DNA of 33,544 bases from NCBI RefSeq assembly GCF_007489275.1, contig NZ_VLNR01000071.1, positions 1 through 33,544 on the forward strand. Reading direction: 5' to 3'. Positions 7,535 through 15,853 of the stretch are shown here, piece after piece. Position 1 is the stretch's first letter. Each line of letters begins with the position of its first letter. This DNA comes from Aquimarina algiphila (lineage in GTDB: Bacteria; Bacteroidota; Bacteroidia; Flavobacteriales; Flavobacteriaceae). Position numbers and translations under genes: made by a program. The notes beneath the pieces were generated by a model. That model did not search any database, was not told the DNA's origin, and saw only the letters and a list, made by a program, of their open reading frames with translations.

Positions 7535-9118
7535 TCAGATTTTACGTTGACTAGGATTACCGTCAACAAGTCTTGAAATCCCTAAAGGATTTTCGTTTTT
7601 AAGTTCATCAGGTAATAAATGATTTGGCCAGCTCTGATAACTAAAAGGTCTTACCCAACGCTTTATAGAGTGAATGCCAACTGCTGTAAACCTACTGTCA
7701 GTAGATGCTGGATAAGGTCCTCCATGCAACATAGCAGGACATACTTCTACTCCGGTAGGAACACCATTATAGATGATTCTACCTACTCGGTTTTGTAATG
7801 CCTCGATCACAGAGTCGTAGAGTACAGCTTCTTCTTTTTCTGCAAGAATAGTCCCTGTAAGTTGTCCTTCGAGATTCGAAATTATATCTTCTAATTCCTT
7901 AGCATCTTTACATTGTACGATCATAGAAAAAGGTCCAAATACTTCTTGATGAAGTTTAGGGTTTTCTAAAAATGTTTTTCCTTCTACTTTGGTTATCGTT
8001 TGCCTGGCATGATTGATTAATAAATCACCATCATATTCTGCAGTTATGCTTAGACCATTTTGTTGTAAAACATGGGTTTTATTGTTCTCATAATTACCTA
8101 TAATATTAGGGTGTAACATACAAGAAGGCTCTATACCAACGATTTCATCAGAAAGTATATTGATAAAATGGTCGAGAGTTTCTCCTTTTATACCCAAAAT
8201 CAAGCCTGGATTGGTGCAAAACTGACCGGTTCCTAATGTTATGGAATTGGCATAGGTTTTAGCCAAAACTTCTCCCCTGGTTTTTGTTGCTTCGGGAAGT
8301 AAAACGACGGGATTGATACTTCCCATTTCTGCAAATACAGGTATGGGTTCTGGTCGTTGCGAAGCAAGATCAAATAATGCTCTACCTGCGCGAATACTTC
8401 CTGTAAAGCCAACAGCTTTTACCTTGGGGTGTTTTACCAATTGGACTCCTACCTCAATGCCCGAACTGTTTAAATTAGAGAATATACCGTTTGGCATTCC
8501 AGTTTTTTGAGCAGCGTTGTGAATTGCAGAAGCGACCAGTTCTCCTGTTGCGGCATGCATCGGATGTGATTTTACAATCACAGGACATCCCGCAGCAAAT
8601 GCAGCAGCTGTATCTCCGCCAGCAGTAGAGTAAGCCAGCGGAAAGTTGCTAGCTCCAAAAACGACTATAGGTCCCAATGGCACTAACATTTTTCTAATAT
8701 CTTGTTTAGGAATCGGAGCTCTATCGGGATCAGCAGTATCTATAGTAGCTTCTACCCAGGAACCCTCGGATACTAATTCTGCAAAAGTTCTTAGTTGCCC
8801 AACGGTTCTTCCGCGTTCTCCTTTTGCCCTTCCTTCGGGTAAGCCTGTCTCAGATATATAGGTTTGTATTAAAAGATCACCTAAAGCCAAAATCTCATCT
8901 GCAATAGCAGTTATAAATTCGGCCTTTTTTGCTCCAGAAGTTTTTTTATATGTTTTAAATGCTTCAGCAGCTAATAAGACTGCTTTTTCTATCTCTTGAT
9001 CAGAAGCTTCATAAAATGTATGTTCGTTTTCAAGATTTAGTTTGGGATTATATGTTTTATAGGTTCTATTTCCTTCTGAGGAAAGCTGATTTCCGATATA
9101 GTTTTTTCCAGTTATCAT
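7535..9118 (-). CDS. NADP-type aldehyde dehydrogenase, probable 2-oxoglutarate (ketoglutarate) semialdehyde dehydrogenase
   Basis: An aldehyde dehydrogenase of the class including alpha-ketoglutaric semialdehyde dehydrogenases, about 527 residues from ATG 9118 (an in-frame TTG lies two codons upstream). Numbered from that TTG, Asn160 (GASNFPLAYS), general base Glu266 (AEMGSINP) and nucleophile Cys303 (GTGQFCTNPG) are all present, so it should be active. In the hydroxyproline pathway it would oxidise 2,5-dioxopentanoate to 2-oxoglutarate, the final step feeding the TCA cycle. It lies between an intact four-helix-bundle gene and the DUF885 gene in one orientation. The same enzyme class also serves sugar-acid pathways, but no sugar-acid genes are nearby. 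Confidence 0.9.
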   Translation of the reverse strand: MITGKNYIGNQLSSEGNRTYKTYNPKLNLENEHTFYEASDQEIEKAVLLAAEAFKTYKKTSGAKKAEFITAIADEILALGDLLIQTYISETGLPEGRAKGERGRTVGQLRTFAELVSEGSWVEATIDTADPDRAPIPKQDIRKMLVPLGPIVVFGASNFPLAYSTAGGDTAAAFAAGCPVIVKSHPMHAATGELVASAIHNAAQKTGMPNGIFSNLNSSGIEVGVQLVKHPKVKAVGFTGSIRAGRALFDLASQRPEPIPVFAEMGSINPVVLLPEATKTRGEVLAKTYANSITLGTGQFCTNPGLILGIKGETLDHFINILSDEIVGIEPSCMLHPNIIGNYENNKTHVLQQNGLSITAEYDGDLLINHARQTITKVEGKTFLENPKLHQEVFGPFSMIVQCKDAKELEDIISNLEGQLTGTILAEKEEAVLYDSVIEALQNRVGRIIYNGVPTGVEVCPAMLHGGPYPASTDSRFTAVGIHSIKRWVRPFSYQSWPNHLLPDELKNENPLGISRLVDGNPSQRKI

Positions 9119-9184
9119 ATTCAATGAGATAATGAATTAATGTTTTAAGGAGCTAATGTTTTAATATTGAAATTGTACAATACT

Positions 9185-9547
9185 TTAGTCAAATGAGGTG
9201 TTTTTTCTGGCTTTTGAAACTACTTTTACAATTTCTTCTGCTTCTTTTAATAAAGGATCAATTATTTTACGCGAGGCCAATTCTGAATCTCTTAAAATCT
9301 CTAACCAAAATACTGTCTCATCTGCTTCTTCCACTGTTATTGAAATTTTAGAATAAAATTCTTTTTTAGATCTCGAAATACAAGATGCTCTATAGTTAGC
9401 TGCAGTGGATGTTGCACTTTTTATGATTTGGTATCCGATTACTTTAGTTGCTTCTGTTTTTTTGAGAGTATTATACATTAAAATAATATCCACAGATAAT
9501 TTTTTAGTTCTGTTTTTAAATTGTTTAATGAACTCTATTTTTTCCAT
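9185..9547 (-). CDS. Four-helix-bundle protein (S23/IVS-like, TIGR02436 type)
   Basis: A 120-residue protein of the family first described from intervening sequences of 23S rRNA genes, structurally related to the Avd accessory protein of diversity-generating retroelements. The hallmark segments are SRSKKEFYSKISI (residues 58-70) and EADETVFWLEIL (73-84), and the whole chain is predicted helical. Function is unknown. It sits inside the hydroxyproline operon between the deaminase and aldehyde dehydrogenase genes. It has one full-length degenerate copy at 4334-4696 and a short remnant at 9605-9655, all in the same orientation. Flanking DNA is A+T rich with short ATTAAAACATT-like repeats. It is best regarded as an inserted passenger rather than a pathway enzyme. 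Confidence 0.88.
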   Translation of the reverse strand: MEKIEFIKQFKNRTKKLSVDIILMYNTLKKTEATKVIGYQIIKSATSTAANYRASCISRSKKEFYSKISITVEEADETVFWLEILRDSELASRKIIDPLLKEAEEIVKVVSKARKNTSFD

Positions 9548-9604
9548 ATATAGTATCTATTAATTCAATGTTTTAATACTTTAATGTTGAAATTATACAA
9601 TACT

Positions 9605-9655
9605 TTAGTCAAGGGAGGTAATTTTTTTCTAGAACTAGAAACTACTCATAATTTT
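9605..9655 (-). pseudogene. 3' remnant of a third four-helix-bundle gene
   Basis: The tract TATACAATACTTTAGTCAA and the bases that follow nearly duplicate the 3' end and downstream flank of the intact four-helix-bundle gene at 9185. Read on the minus strand it would encode the family's C-terminus (VVS, then RKK and Leu-Asp-stop) but with internal TAG codons. Only about 16 codons remain before similarity is lost. The flank on the other side, near 9685-9715, resembles the upstream flank of the 4334-4696 copy, consistent with a large internal deletion. Confidence 0.65.
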
Positions 9656-9714
9656 TTTTCGATGCTGTTTTTTAATACTCCTTTATAAGCTTTTATTGTA
9701 TCATTAATTCATTT

Positions 9715-10638
9715 TCACATTAAATCACTGTTTTTATAATCGGGTAATTCTGGTCTTGTTTTTAGCCCATTTTCAATGACTTTCAATACCGTTTTTCGTT
9801 CTTCTCCAACAAGTGGTAATCTAGGAGCACGAACATTTTCGGTACCTATTCCTGTAGCTACTTCTGCCAGTTTGATATTCTGTACTAATTTAGGGTTTAT
9901 GTCTAACTCTAGCAAAGGTAAAAACCAACGATATATTGCTATTGCTTCTTTAATTTTTCCTGCTTTTTGAAGCTCATAAATAGCAACGGTTTCTGCCGGA
10001 AAAGCGTCAACCAACCCTGCAACCCAGCCATCTGCACCCATCAATAAACTTTCGAGAGCTAATGTGTCTACCCCAGATAGGATTTTTAAACGATCTCCGA
10101 ACCTATTTTTAATGCGGGTAACATTAGAAATATCTCGTGTAGATTCTTTTACTGCCTTAATGTTATCAAATGCCAATAATTCTTCAAACATATCCAGAGT
10201 CACTTCAATCTTATAATCTACTGGATTGTTGTATATCATAATTGGAAGGTGAGTACTTTTGGCTACTTCTTTAAAATAGATTACAGTTTCACGGTCTCCA
10301 GCTTTATATCGCATAGGGGGGAGCATCATTAATCCACTCGCTCCATCTTCTTCTGCCTTTCTTGCAGCTTCAATTGCTCCTTTTGTAGTTTGCTCAGCAA
10401 TATTTATGATTACCGGAACTTTGTTTTTTACAATATTAACCGTAGTTTTTACAAGGATTCTTTTTTCTTCGTCGCTCAATGTACTGGCTTCTCCTAAAGT
10501 TCCACCAAGTATGATACCATGAACACCAGCTTCTATTTGTGCATTAATATTCACCTCAAACATTTGTAAGTCCAGCGTATCTTGATCTGTAAATTTTGTT
10601 GTTACGGCGGGCATTACGCCTTTCCATTCTATAGTCAT
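9715..10638 (-). CDS. DapA-family lyase, probable 1-pyrroline-4-hydroxy-2-carboxylate deaminase
   Basis: A 307-residue class I aldolase-fold protein of the dihydrodipicolinate synthase / N-acetylneuraminate lyase superfamily. The Schiff-base lysine is Lys164 (AVKEST), the conserved tyrosine is Tyr136 (IYNNP), and the phosphate/carboxylate-binding loop GGTLGEAS lies at 45-52. In hydroxyproline catabolism a member of this family deaminates and dehydrates 1-pyrroline-4-hydroxy-2-carboxylate to 2,5-dioxopentanoate. It is first in the minus-strand cluster and faces the AraC-family gene across about 128 bases. It is unlikely to be the true lysine-pathway dapA because its neighbours are all hydroxyproline genes. 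Substrate is inferred from context. Confidence 0.88.
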   Translation of the reverse strand: MTIEWKGVMPAVTTKFTDQDTLDLQMFEVNINAQIEAGVHGIILGGTLGEASTLSDEEKRILVKTTVNIVKNKVPVIINIAEQTTKGAIEAARKAEEDGASGLMMLPPMRYKAGDRETVIYFKEVAKSTHLPIMIYNNPVDYKIEVTLDMFEELLAFDNIKAVKESTRDISNVTRIKNRFGDRLKILSGVDTLALESLLMGADGWVAGLVDAFPAETVAIYELQKAGKIKEAIAIYRWFLPLLELDINPKLVQNIKLAEVATGIGTENVRAPRLPLVGEERKTVLKVIENGLKTRPELPDYKNSDLM

Positions 10639-10652
10639 AATGTATTTTTATT

Positions 10653-10660
10653 CAAAAGTA
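10653..10660 (-). promoter_or_regulatory. Candidate -7 box of the hydroxyproline operon
   Basis: On the minus strand this reads TACTTTTG, an exact TAnnTTTG Bacteroidetes -7 box, 14 bases before the deaminase start codon. No TTG lies 19-21 bases upstream, which would fit an activator-dependent promoter, but the implied leader is very short. Confidence 0.4.
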
Positions 10661-10690
10661 TAATGAAACTAAGAGGAGATATCTTTTGAA

Positions 10691-10727
10691 ATTACCCAAT
10701 TTTGATACTATATTACCTTATATTTTG
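10691..10727 (+). promoter_or_regulatory. Candidate AraC-family operator: direct repeats between deaminase and regulator genes
   Basis: ATTACCCAATTTTG (10691-10704) and ATTACCTTATATTTTG (10712-10727) start 21 bases apart, two helical turns. They lie upstream of the candidate operon promoter and of the divergent regulator gene. AraC-family proteins commonly bind such direct repeats. The site is inferred from pattern and position only. Confidence 0.45.
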
Positions 10728-10766
10728 TAGTTTTATTAATAAATTGGATATTATTAACTTAATGTG

Positions 10767-11633
10767 ATGCAGGTATTACCTTTTAAAATTCCAAAGACTT
10801 CAACAGATACTCTTATCATTCAGGAAGATAGAGGGCTTAAGTTTTATGATACATTACACCAGCATGAGGAGATTCAGGTATCGTTTATTGTGTCAGGAGA
10901 AGGAAGTGTGATTGTGGGTGATACGATTACTAATTATCGTATTAATGATATTCTGGTTTTTGGAAGCCAGGTTCCTCATGTATTGAAAAGTATTTCATCT
11001 TCTGAAGAATCATATATGATTTCATTATTTTTCACCAAAGAATCTTTTGGGAACGGGTTTTTTGAACTTTCTGAATTTAATGATTTGTTTACTTTTTTTG
11101 ATAGCTTGTCATATGGGATTAGAGTACTTTCTGAAAAAGAAGAATTAAGAGAACTGTTTTTTACTATTAAAAAGAAGAAACATAGGCTGGATCGTTTTGT
11201 GATATTTTTGCAGATATTAAAGTTTTTTAGCCTAGCGAAAACTGAAACTATATCTTCATCGATTACCAGAAAAAACTACACAGATTATGAAGGAAAACGA
11301 ATGGCTGATGTTTTTCAATTTGTCATGGAGAAATTTTATAGTGATATTAGCTTACAGGAAGTGTCTGATTTAGCAAATATGACACCTAATGCTTTTTGTC
11401 GTTATTTTAAACAACGAACGAATAAGACTTTTTTTCAGTTTTTGACCGAAGTGAGAATAACACACTCTTGCAGGATCCTATCAAAAGAACCAGATATATC
11501 TATTGCACAGGCATCGTATTCTAGCGGATTTAAAAATGTATCAAATTTCAATAGAAAATTTAAAAGGATTAAAGGGATTACACCTTCTCAATTTCGGAAA
11601 AATCTATATGATATTCGTGTTTTGAATGATTGA
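10767..11633 (+). CDS. AraC family transcriptional regulator with cupin-type sensor domain
   Basis: A 288-residue regulator from ATG 10767 (a GTG codon directly precedes it in frame). The N-terminal ~150 residues look like a cupin/AraC-binding domain (HQHEEIQVSFIVSGEGSV, then VPHVLKS). The C-terminal ~100 residues form a double helix-turn-helix AraC domain with SLQEVSDLANMTPNAFCRYF and the signature FKRIKGITPSQFRK. It is divergent from the hydroxyproline genes and separated by a short region with candidate direct-repeat operators, so it is probably their activator responding to hydroxyproline or a pathway intermediate. It ends six bases before the convergent hydrolase gene. Regulatory target is inferred from position. 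Confidence 0.9.
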   Translation: MQVLPFKIPKTSTDTLIIQEDRGLKFYDTLHQHEEIQVSFIVSGEGSVIVGDTITNYRINDILVFGSQVPHVLKSISSSEESYMISLFFTKESFGNGFFELSEFNDLFTFFDSLSYGIRVLSEKEELRELFFTIKKKKHRLDRFVIFLQILKFFSLAKTETISSSITRKNYTDYEGKRMADVFQFVMEKFYSDISLQEVSDLANMTPNAFCRYFKQRTNKTFFQFLTEVRITHSCRILSKEPDISIAQASYSSGFKNVSNFNRKFKRIKGITPSQFRKNLYDIRVLND

Positions 11634-11639
11634 GATTTA

Positions 11640-12554
11640 TCAATTCAAATTTTGTATCCAGTCATAAAGACGATCATTCCATGTTTGTAAATATCCACGC
11701 CCAATAGCTAAAGCAAATCCATGTCCTCCTTTGGGATAGATATGCATTTCTGAGTATACACCAGCATCTTTTAAACCTTGATAAAACAGGAGGCTGTTTT
11801 CAACAGGGACTGCTTTGTCATCGGTTGCATGAACAATAAAGGTAGGCGGTGTATTCTGAGTTACATGTAATTCATTTGAATAGAAATCGATTAACTCTTG
11901 TTTTGGAGAAGTGCCCAAAAGATTATCTCTAGATCCTTGGTGAGTATAAGGAAGTTTCATGGTGATTACTGGATACATTAACACCATAAAATTTGGTCTA
12001 GCACTAATTGAATCTATAGCATCTACTTGACTAGTCTTATTGTCAAAGTGAGTTCCCAAAGTCGAAGCAAGATGTCCACCTGCAGAAAACCCCATAATAC
12101 CAATTTGTTCTGGAGATACATTCCATTTTTTTGCATGATGCCTAACCAATCGAATTGCTCTTTGTGCATCTTGCAGAGGTGCTTCGTTAGCAATGATAAT
12201 AGATTTGGATTGTGGTAATCGATATTTTAAAACAAATGCAGCAATTCCCTTAGAATTTAACCATTTTGCGATCTCGGTACCTTCCCAATCATATGCCAAA
12301 GAGCCATAACCTCCTCCTGGACAAATCACTATACCTTTTCCGGTAGTGTTGTTTTTGGACGGTAAATAAATTTCAAGTGTAGGTTTTTGTACATTTTTAA
12401 TGCTAACTATGTTTTCATTTTTCCTGATCTCAACTTCATCGGTTTCTTTTTGATTTGGAATTTTTCCTTCCCATAATTCAACAATGTTTTCTTGACCAGA
12501 ACATATTATTATAGTAGATAAAAAAAGGAGACAGAAGCAAAAACATGTTTTCAT
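11640..12554 (-). CDS. Secreted alpha/beta hydrolase (esterase/lipase-like)
   Basis: A 304-residue alpha/beta-hydrolase with an N-terminal signal peptide (hydrophobic residues 5-18, likely cleaved before Gln21). The likely oxyanion-hole motif CPGGGYG lies at 78-84, the nucleophile elbow GFSAGG holds Ser157, the acid is probably Asp246 (ATDDKAVP), and the base is His278 (KGGHGF), so a complete triad is present. The sequence resembles bacterial carbohydrate-acetyl or feruloyl esterases (dienelactone hydrolase/BD-FAE group) found outside the cytoplasm. It is convergent with the AraC gene and 44 bases from the MutS-like gene upstream. A link to hydroxyproline use is not shown by the sequence. Substrate is unknown. 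Confidence 0.87.
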   Translation of the reverse strand: MKTCFCFCLLFLSTIIICSGQENIVELWEGKIPNQKETDEVEIRKNENIVSIKNVQKPTLEIYLPSKNNTTGKGIVICPGGGYGSLAYDWEGTEIAKWLNSKGIAAFVLKYRLPQSKSIIIANEAPLQDAQRAIRLVRHHAKKWNVSPEQIGIMGFSAGGHLASTLGTHFDNKTSQVDAIDSISARPNFMVLMYPVITMKLPYTHQGSRDNLLGTSPKQELIDFYSNELHVTQNTPPTFIVHATDDKAVPVENSLLFYQGLKDAGVYSEMHIYPKGGHGFALAIGRGYLQTWNDRLYDWIQNLN

Positions 12555-12598
12555 AGTTATTATGATTTGTTGTAATTAACTCATTTTTAATTGAAAGA

Positions 12599-14368
12599 TT
12601 AAACGATCCCCATTTTATTTAGTAAAAAAGAAGCATTCATATTCTGACAAATTCCATCTTTAAATTTATAATCAAAATAAAGTTCATCGTTGACAATTTG
12701 TGCATCAAAAAAGCGATTTTTCACTTGAGGTAATTCTGATGCTATTTCACAAAGGCTTAAATCATGAGTAGCAATAATCCCAGTGGCTTTAGCTTTTACT
12801 AATTTTTCTACAAATTTACGAGATCCCGCAGCTTTGTCTTTACTATTAGTGCCTTTTAGGATTTCGTCCAAAATGATAAAATACTCATCAGTTTCTAGGG
12901 CATCTACGATTTTTTTTAGTTGAGTAAGTTCTGAGAAGAAATATGAGGCATCATCGCTAAGAGAATCTGATGTACGCATACTACTAATAAGTTTAATAGG
13001 GCGATACTCGCAAGATGCTGCACAAATTGGTAAGCCTATATTTGACATCACAAGTTGTAATGCAACAGTACGTAAGAAGGTGCTTTTTCCTGCCATATTG
13101 GCTCCAGTGATGATAAAGAATTCTTCTTTATGAATGGTTATATCATTATCTATTCTTTTTTGAGTGTTAAGCATAGGGTGTCCCAAATCCTTGGCATCAA
13201 GTATAATATTGTCTGAGGTTATTTTTGGGTAAATATACTCTGGATGGTTAAACGCAAAATTCCCAAGAGAGTTATACCCATCAAAAAACGCAATTACTTC
13301 AAACCATTGAGAAACTTTATCATGGTTTTTGGCAATCCATTTTTCGATACGATAACTTTGTAAAATATCCCAAAGTATTAATCCATTAGCCAAGACACCA
13401 AACATCATATTGTTACGTTGATCAAAAGCATTAAGGATACTTGCAAATTGTTTTAGTGTATGTGAAGCTTTTTCTGTTTCACTAATGACTAGTTGTTTCT
13501 TTTCTTGTAATAGAGAAGCTTGAAAATTTGTGTTTTCAATTTTGTCGACAAGTTTATAATATTGTTCGAATGTGTCTTTTACTTTATTGGCATCACTATA
13601 GAGTTTATTGATTTTTTTGATTTGTGTTCCTGTTATTCCGAGTCCGATAAAAAACCATAATAAAAAGATATTAAAGGTGATTACCTCTGTAAATAGTAAT
13701 ATTAACATGATAATTGAAATCCCCGAAACAATAGCAGGAAGCACCCTCATGAGTTTAGGAACAAAAGAAGTATAGTGCTGAAGCCATTTTTGAATCGAAG
13801 AAACGGTAACTGTAACGTTCACTAGAGAAGCAATGGCACTGAATTCTTGCCGCCACTCGGGTAACTTAGATAAATTCTCTATAGCTTCCTGTTTTTTTTC
13901 AATATAATCTATCGAATTTGCAGTAAGTATCTTTGCCAATTTACTTTTTCCTGCCAAAGTGGTGGTACGATTGGCATATTGAAAGAAAGATTGTTTCCCA
14001 AACAAATCGATATCATGGCTATAAGGGTGGGTCGAATCAATAAAAGATGCTCCGTCATCAAGTAGACTTATATCACCTTCAAAAACATCAAGTTCTAGCT
14101 GATTAATATCAATCAACTGTTTTATTTTGTTTTTGGTATATGTAAGATTAGTATGTCTATTGACCAAAAATATAAAAGCAGTAATTCCTATAACAATACT
14201 AGCAATAATAATTTGAGTGTTGGGATAACCAAAATATACAGCTGCAACGAGAATCAAAAAAACAAACAATCGTATGGTACTGGAAACAGCTAGTTGTTTT
14301 TTTATTTTTTTGAGTGATATGGTATGTAGAGCAATTTGTTCTCTATAAAATTTGTGTGGATTATTCAT
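12599..14368 (-). CDS. Membrane-anchored MutS-type ATPase
   Basis: A 589-residue protein with the ATPase domain of MutS proteins: Walker A GANMAGKST (422-430), Walker B FIILDEIL (497-504), and a downstream conserved ATHD (533-536). Unlike true MutS it has no N-terminal mismatch-recognition domain. Instead it has two predicted membrane helices near 32-70 and two more near 212-250, inside what would be the lever/clamp region. Such proteins are widespread in Bacteroidetes and annotated as MutS-related, with no settled function. Canonical mismatch repair seems unlikely because the region facing DNA is replaced by membrane segments. It is transcribed from a 93-base A+T-rich gap after the MmcQ/YjbR gene. 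Confidence 0.87.
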   Translation of the reverse strand: MNNPHKFYREQIALHTISLKKIKKQLAVSSTIRLFVFLILVAAVYFGYPNTQIIIASIVIGITAFIFLVNRHTNLTYTKNKIKQLIDINQLELDVFEGDISLLDDGASFIDSTHPYSHDIDLFGKQSFFQYANRTTTLAGKSKLAKILTANSIDYIEKKQEAIENLSKLPEWRQEFSAIASLVNVTVTVSSIQKWLQHYTSFVPKLMRVLPAIVSGISIIMLILLFTEVITFNIFLLWFFIGLGITGTQIKKINKLYSDANKVKDTFEQYYKLVDKIENTNFQASLLQEKKQLVISETEKASHTLKQFASILNAFDQRNNMMFGVLANGLILWDILQSYRIEKWIAKNHDKVSQWFEVIAFFDGYNSLGNFAFNHPEYIYPKITSDNIILDAKDLGHPMLNTQKRIDNDITIHKEEFFIITGANMAGKSTFLRTVALQLVMSNIGLPICAASCEYRPIKLISSMRTSDSLSDDASYFFSELTQLKKIVDALETDEYFIILDEILKGTNSKDKAAGSRKFVEKLVKAKATGIIATHDLSLCEIASELPQVKNRFFDAQIVNDELYFDYKFKDGICQNMNASFLLNKMGIV

Positions 14369-14461
14369 ATATTTTGAGGAGAACGTGAATATAATATAAA
14401 AGAAAGTATAGTTTCAAATACACTTCTTATTTATAAGCTTTTTGTTCTCTAGTGCTTTTAA

Positions 14462-14818
14462 TTAAAGTTTTTCTAATTCTTGTTTTACCTTTCTAGTCAA
14501 GCCGCTTACTACTAAATCATAGGAGTGATCTATCAACTCGAGTATTATATTAGTAGCTAATCCTTCAGAAAAGTTAACAGTATTCCAATGTTTTTTACTC
14601 ATATGGTACCCAGGAGTGATTTCAGGATGATATTCACGAAGTTCGATGGCACGTTCTGGGTCACATTTTAGATTAACACTAAACGGAATTCTTTCTAATC
14701 CGGTCAAAGCAAACATTTTGCCCATTACTTTAAAAACAAGTGTATTTTCATCAAATGGAAATTCTTCTGTAACTCCTTTTTTTGCAAGACAATATTCTCT
14801 GAATGCTTCTATATTCAT
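14462..14818 (-). CDS. MmcQ/YjbR family protein
   Basis: A 118-residue protein of the MmcQ/YjbR family (CyaY-like fold, possible DNA-binding). Typical features are the start NIEAFREYCLAKKGVTEEFPF, the central LVFKVMGKMFAL, and PGYHMSKKHWNTV near residues 69-81. It is the last gene of a five-gene operon, starting two bases after the GNAT stop codon. The biochemical role of the family is not firmly established. Confidence 0.88.
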   Translation of the reverse strand: MNIEAFREYCLAKKGVTEEFPFDENTLVFKVMGKMFALTGLERIPFSVNLKCDPERAIELREYHPEITPGYHMSKKHWNTVNFSEGLATNIILELIDHSYDLVVSGLTRKVKQELEKL

Positions 14819-14820
14819 TT

Positions 14821-15228
14821 TTAATTATTTACAAGTTTTCCCATAAGTTTAGAAGGGTCCTCAATAGCACTAAAACCAAACTTTTTATACAATGAATGTG
14901 CATCATGAGTAGCTAACATCCATCGTTTAATATTTTGTAAATCTGGATGATCCATTATGGCTTTCATCATTAGTTTTGCATATCCACTTCCTCTATGCTC
15001 TTCTGTAATAAATACATCCATCAAGTATCCAAAAACAGTATAATCGGTTAAGACTCTTGCAAAACCGATCTGTTTTTTATTAAGATAAATGCCAAAATTC
15101 AAGCAGTTTTTCATGCTTATACTTACTTCTTCTTTGGTTCTACTTTCGGCCCAATATGAATGGGTTAAAAACTGATGAATAAAATCTATATCTAATTTTT
15201 CATTATCAGTAGAAATAACTATGCTCAT
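14821..15228 (-). CDS. GNAT family N-acetyltransferase
   Basis: A 135-residue single-domain GNAT acetyltransferase. The acetyl-CoA pyrophosphate-binding motif is seen in EEHRGSGYAKLMMKAI (around residues 76-91), followed by the family's ATHDAHSLYKKFGF segment, where the Tyr is the usual catalytic position. The substrate cannot be told from sequence. It lies in a tightly packed operon, six bases from DUF4230 and two bases from the MmcQ/YjbR gene. Confidence 0.9.
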   Translation of the reverse strand: MSIVISTDNEKLDIDFIHQFLTHSYWAESRTKEEVSISMKNCLNFGIYLNKKQIGFARVLTDYTVFGYLMDVFITEEHRGSGYAKLMMKAIMDHPDLQNIKRWMLATHDAHSLYKKFGFSAIEDPSKLMGKLVNN

Positions 15229-15234
15229 TGTTCT

Positions 15235-15852
15235 CTATTCTAACTGTTTTGTATTGGGATTATTGTCATCTAGCTGTAAAGCAGAGTAATCTAATGTCCA
15301 GCCAATAGATTCGGCCAGAGTTTCCATAAGTGCAATTGCTGTTAACGCTTCTTTTCTTGCAGACTCCATGAGTCCACTTTGTGGAATTTTATCTTTAATA
15401 AATTGTTTAGCTTCTTTATTAAGATCAGTAAGATCAGAAGAGGTAAATGGGTTTAACCATCCTTCTTTTTTATCATAGTATTTAAAATCAGTCTCTATAG
15501 TCAATAGTTTTGGTTGTGGGAAATGAGTAAGAATTATCTTTTTGTTCTTGGTGTCGCTTTCTAATGAAACCTTTGACAGATCAAATCCTACATAAGCTTT
15601 GGCTTCAATAATAATCAATGCTTTTTTAGTTCCGGACAGGAGTTTAAAAAATTTATCTTTAACACTTTCATAATGGTATATTTCTGCAAAATCTCCTTCT
15701 ACAGTAACAAGTTTACAAACGCTTTTGATTTTTTCCATAAGAACAGTAGATTGTGTTCGTACAGATGATTTTCTTTGTGCAGCACTAAATCGTGCAAAAA
15801 TAAAATATGCTAAAATAGCACCTCCCAAAAGTCCAACAAATAATAATTCCAT
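15235..15852 (-). CDS. DUF4230 domain-containing protein
   Basis: A 205-residue protein with one N-terminal membrane helix (about 3-19) and a DUF4230 domain beyond it, including KALIIIEAKAYVGFDLSKV and PKLLTIETDFKYYDKKEGWLNPF. The domain most likely faces the periplasm. The family has no established function. It begins one base after the DUF4260 stop codon, so the two are probably translated together. Confidence 0.85.
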   Translation of the reverse strand: MELLFVGLLGGAILAYFIFARFSAAQRKSSVRTQSTVLMEKIKSVCKLVTVEGDFAEIYHYESVKDKFFKLLSGTKKALIIIEAKAYVGFDLSKVSLESDTKNKKIILTHFPQPKLLTIETDFKYYDKKEGWLNPFTSSDLTDLNKEAKQFIKDKIPQSGLMESARKEALTAIALMETLAESIGWTLDYSALQLDDNNPNTKQLE

Positions 15853-15853
15853 T

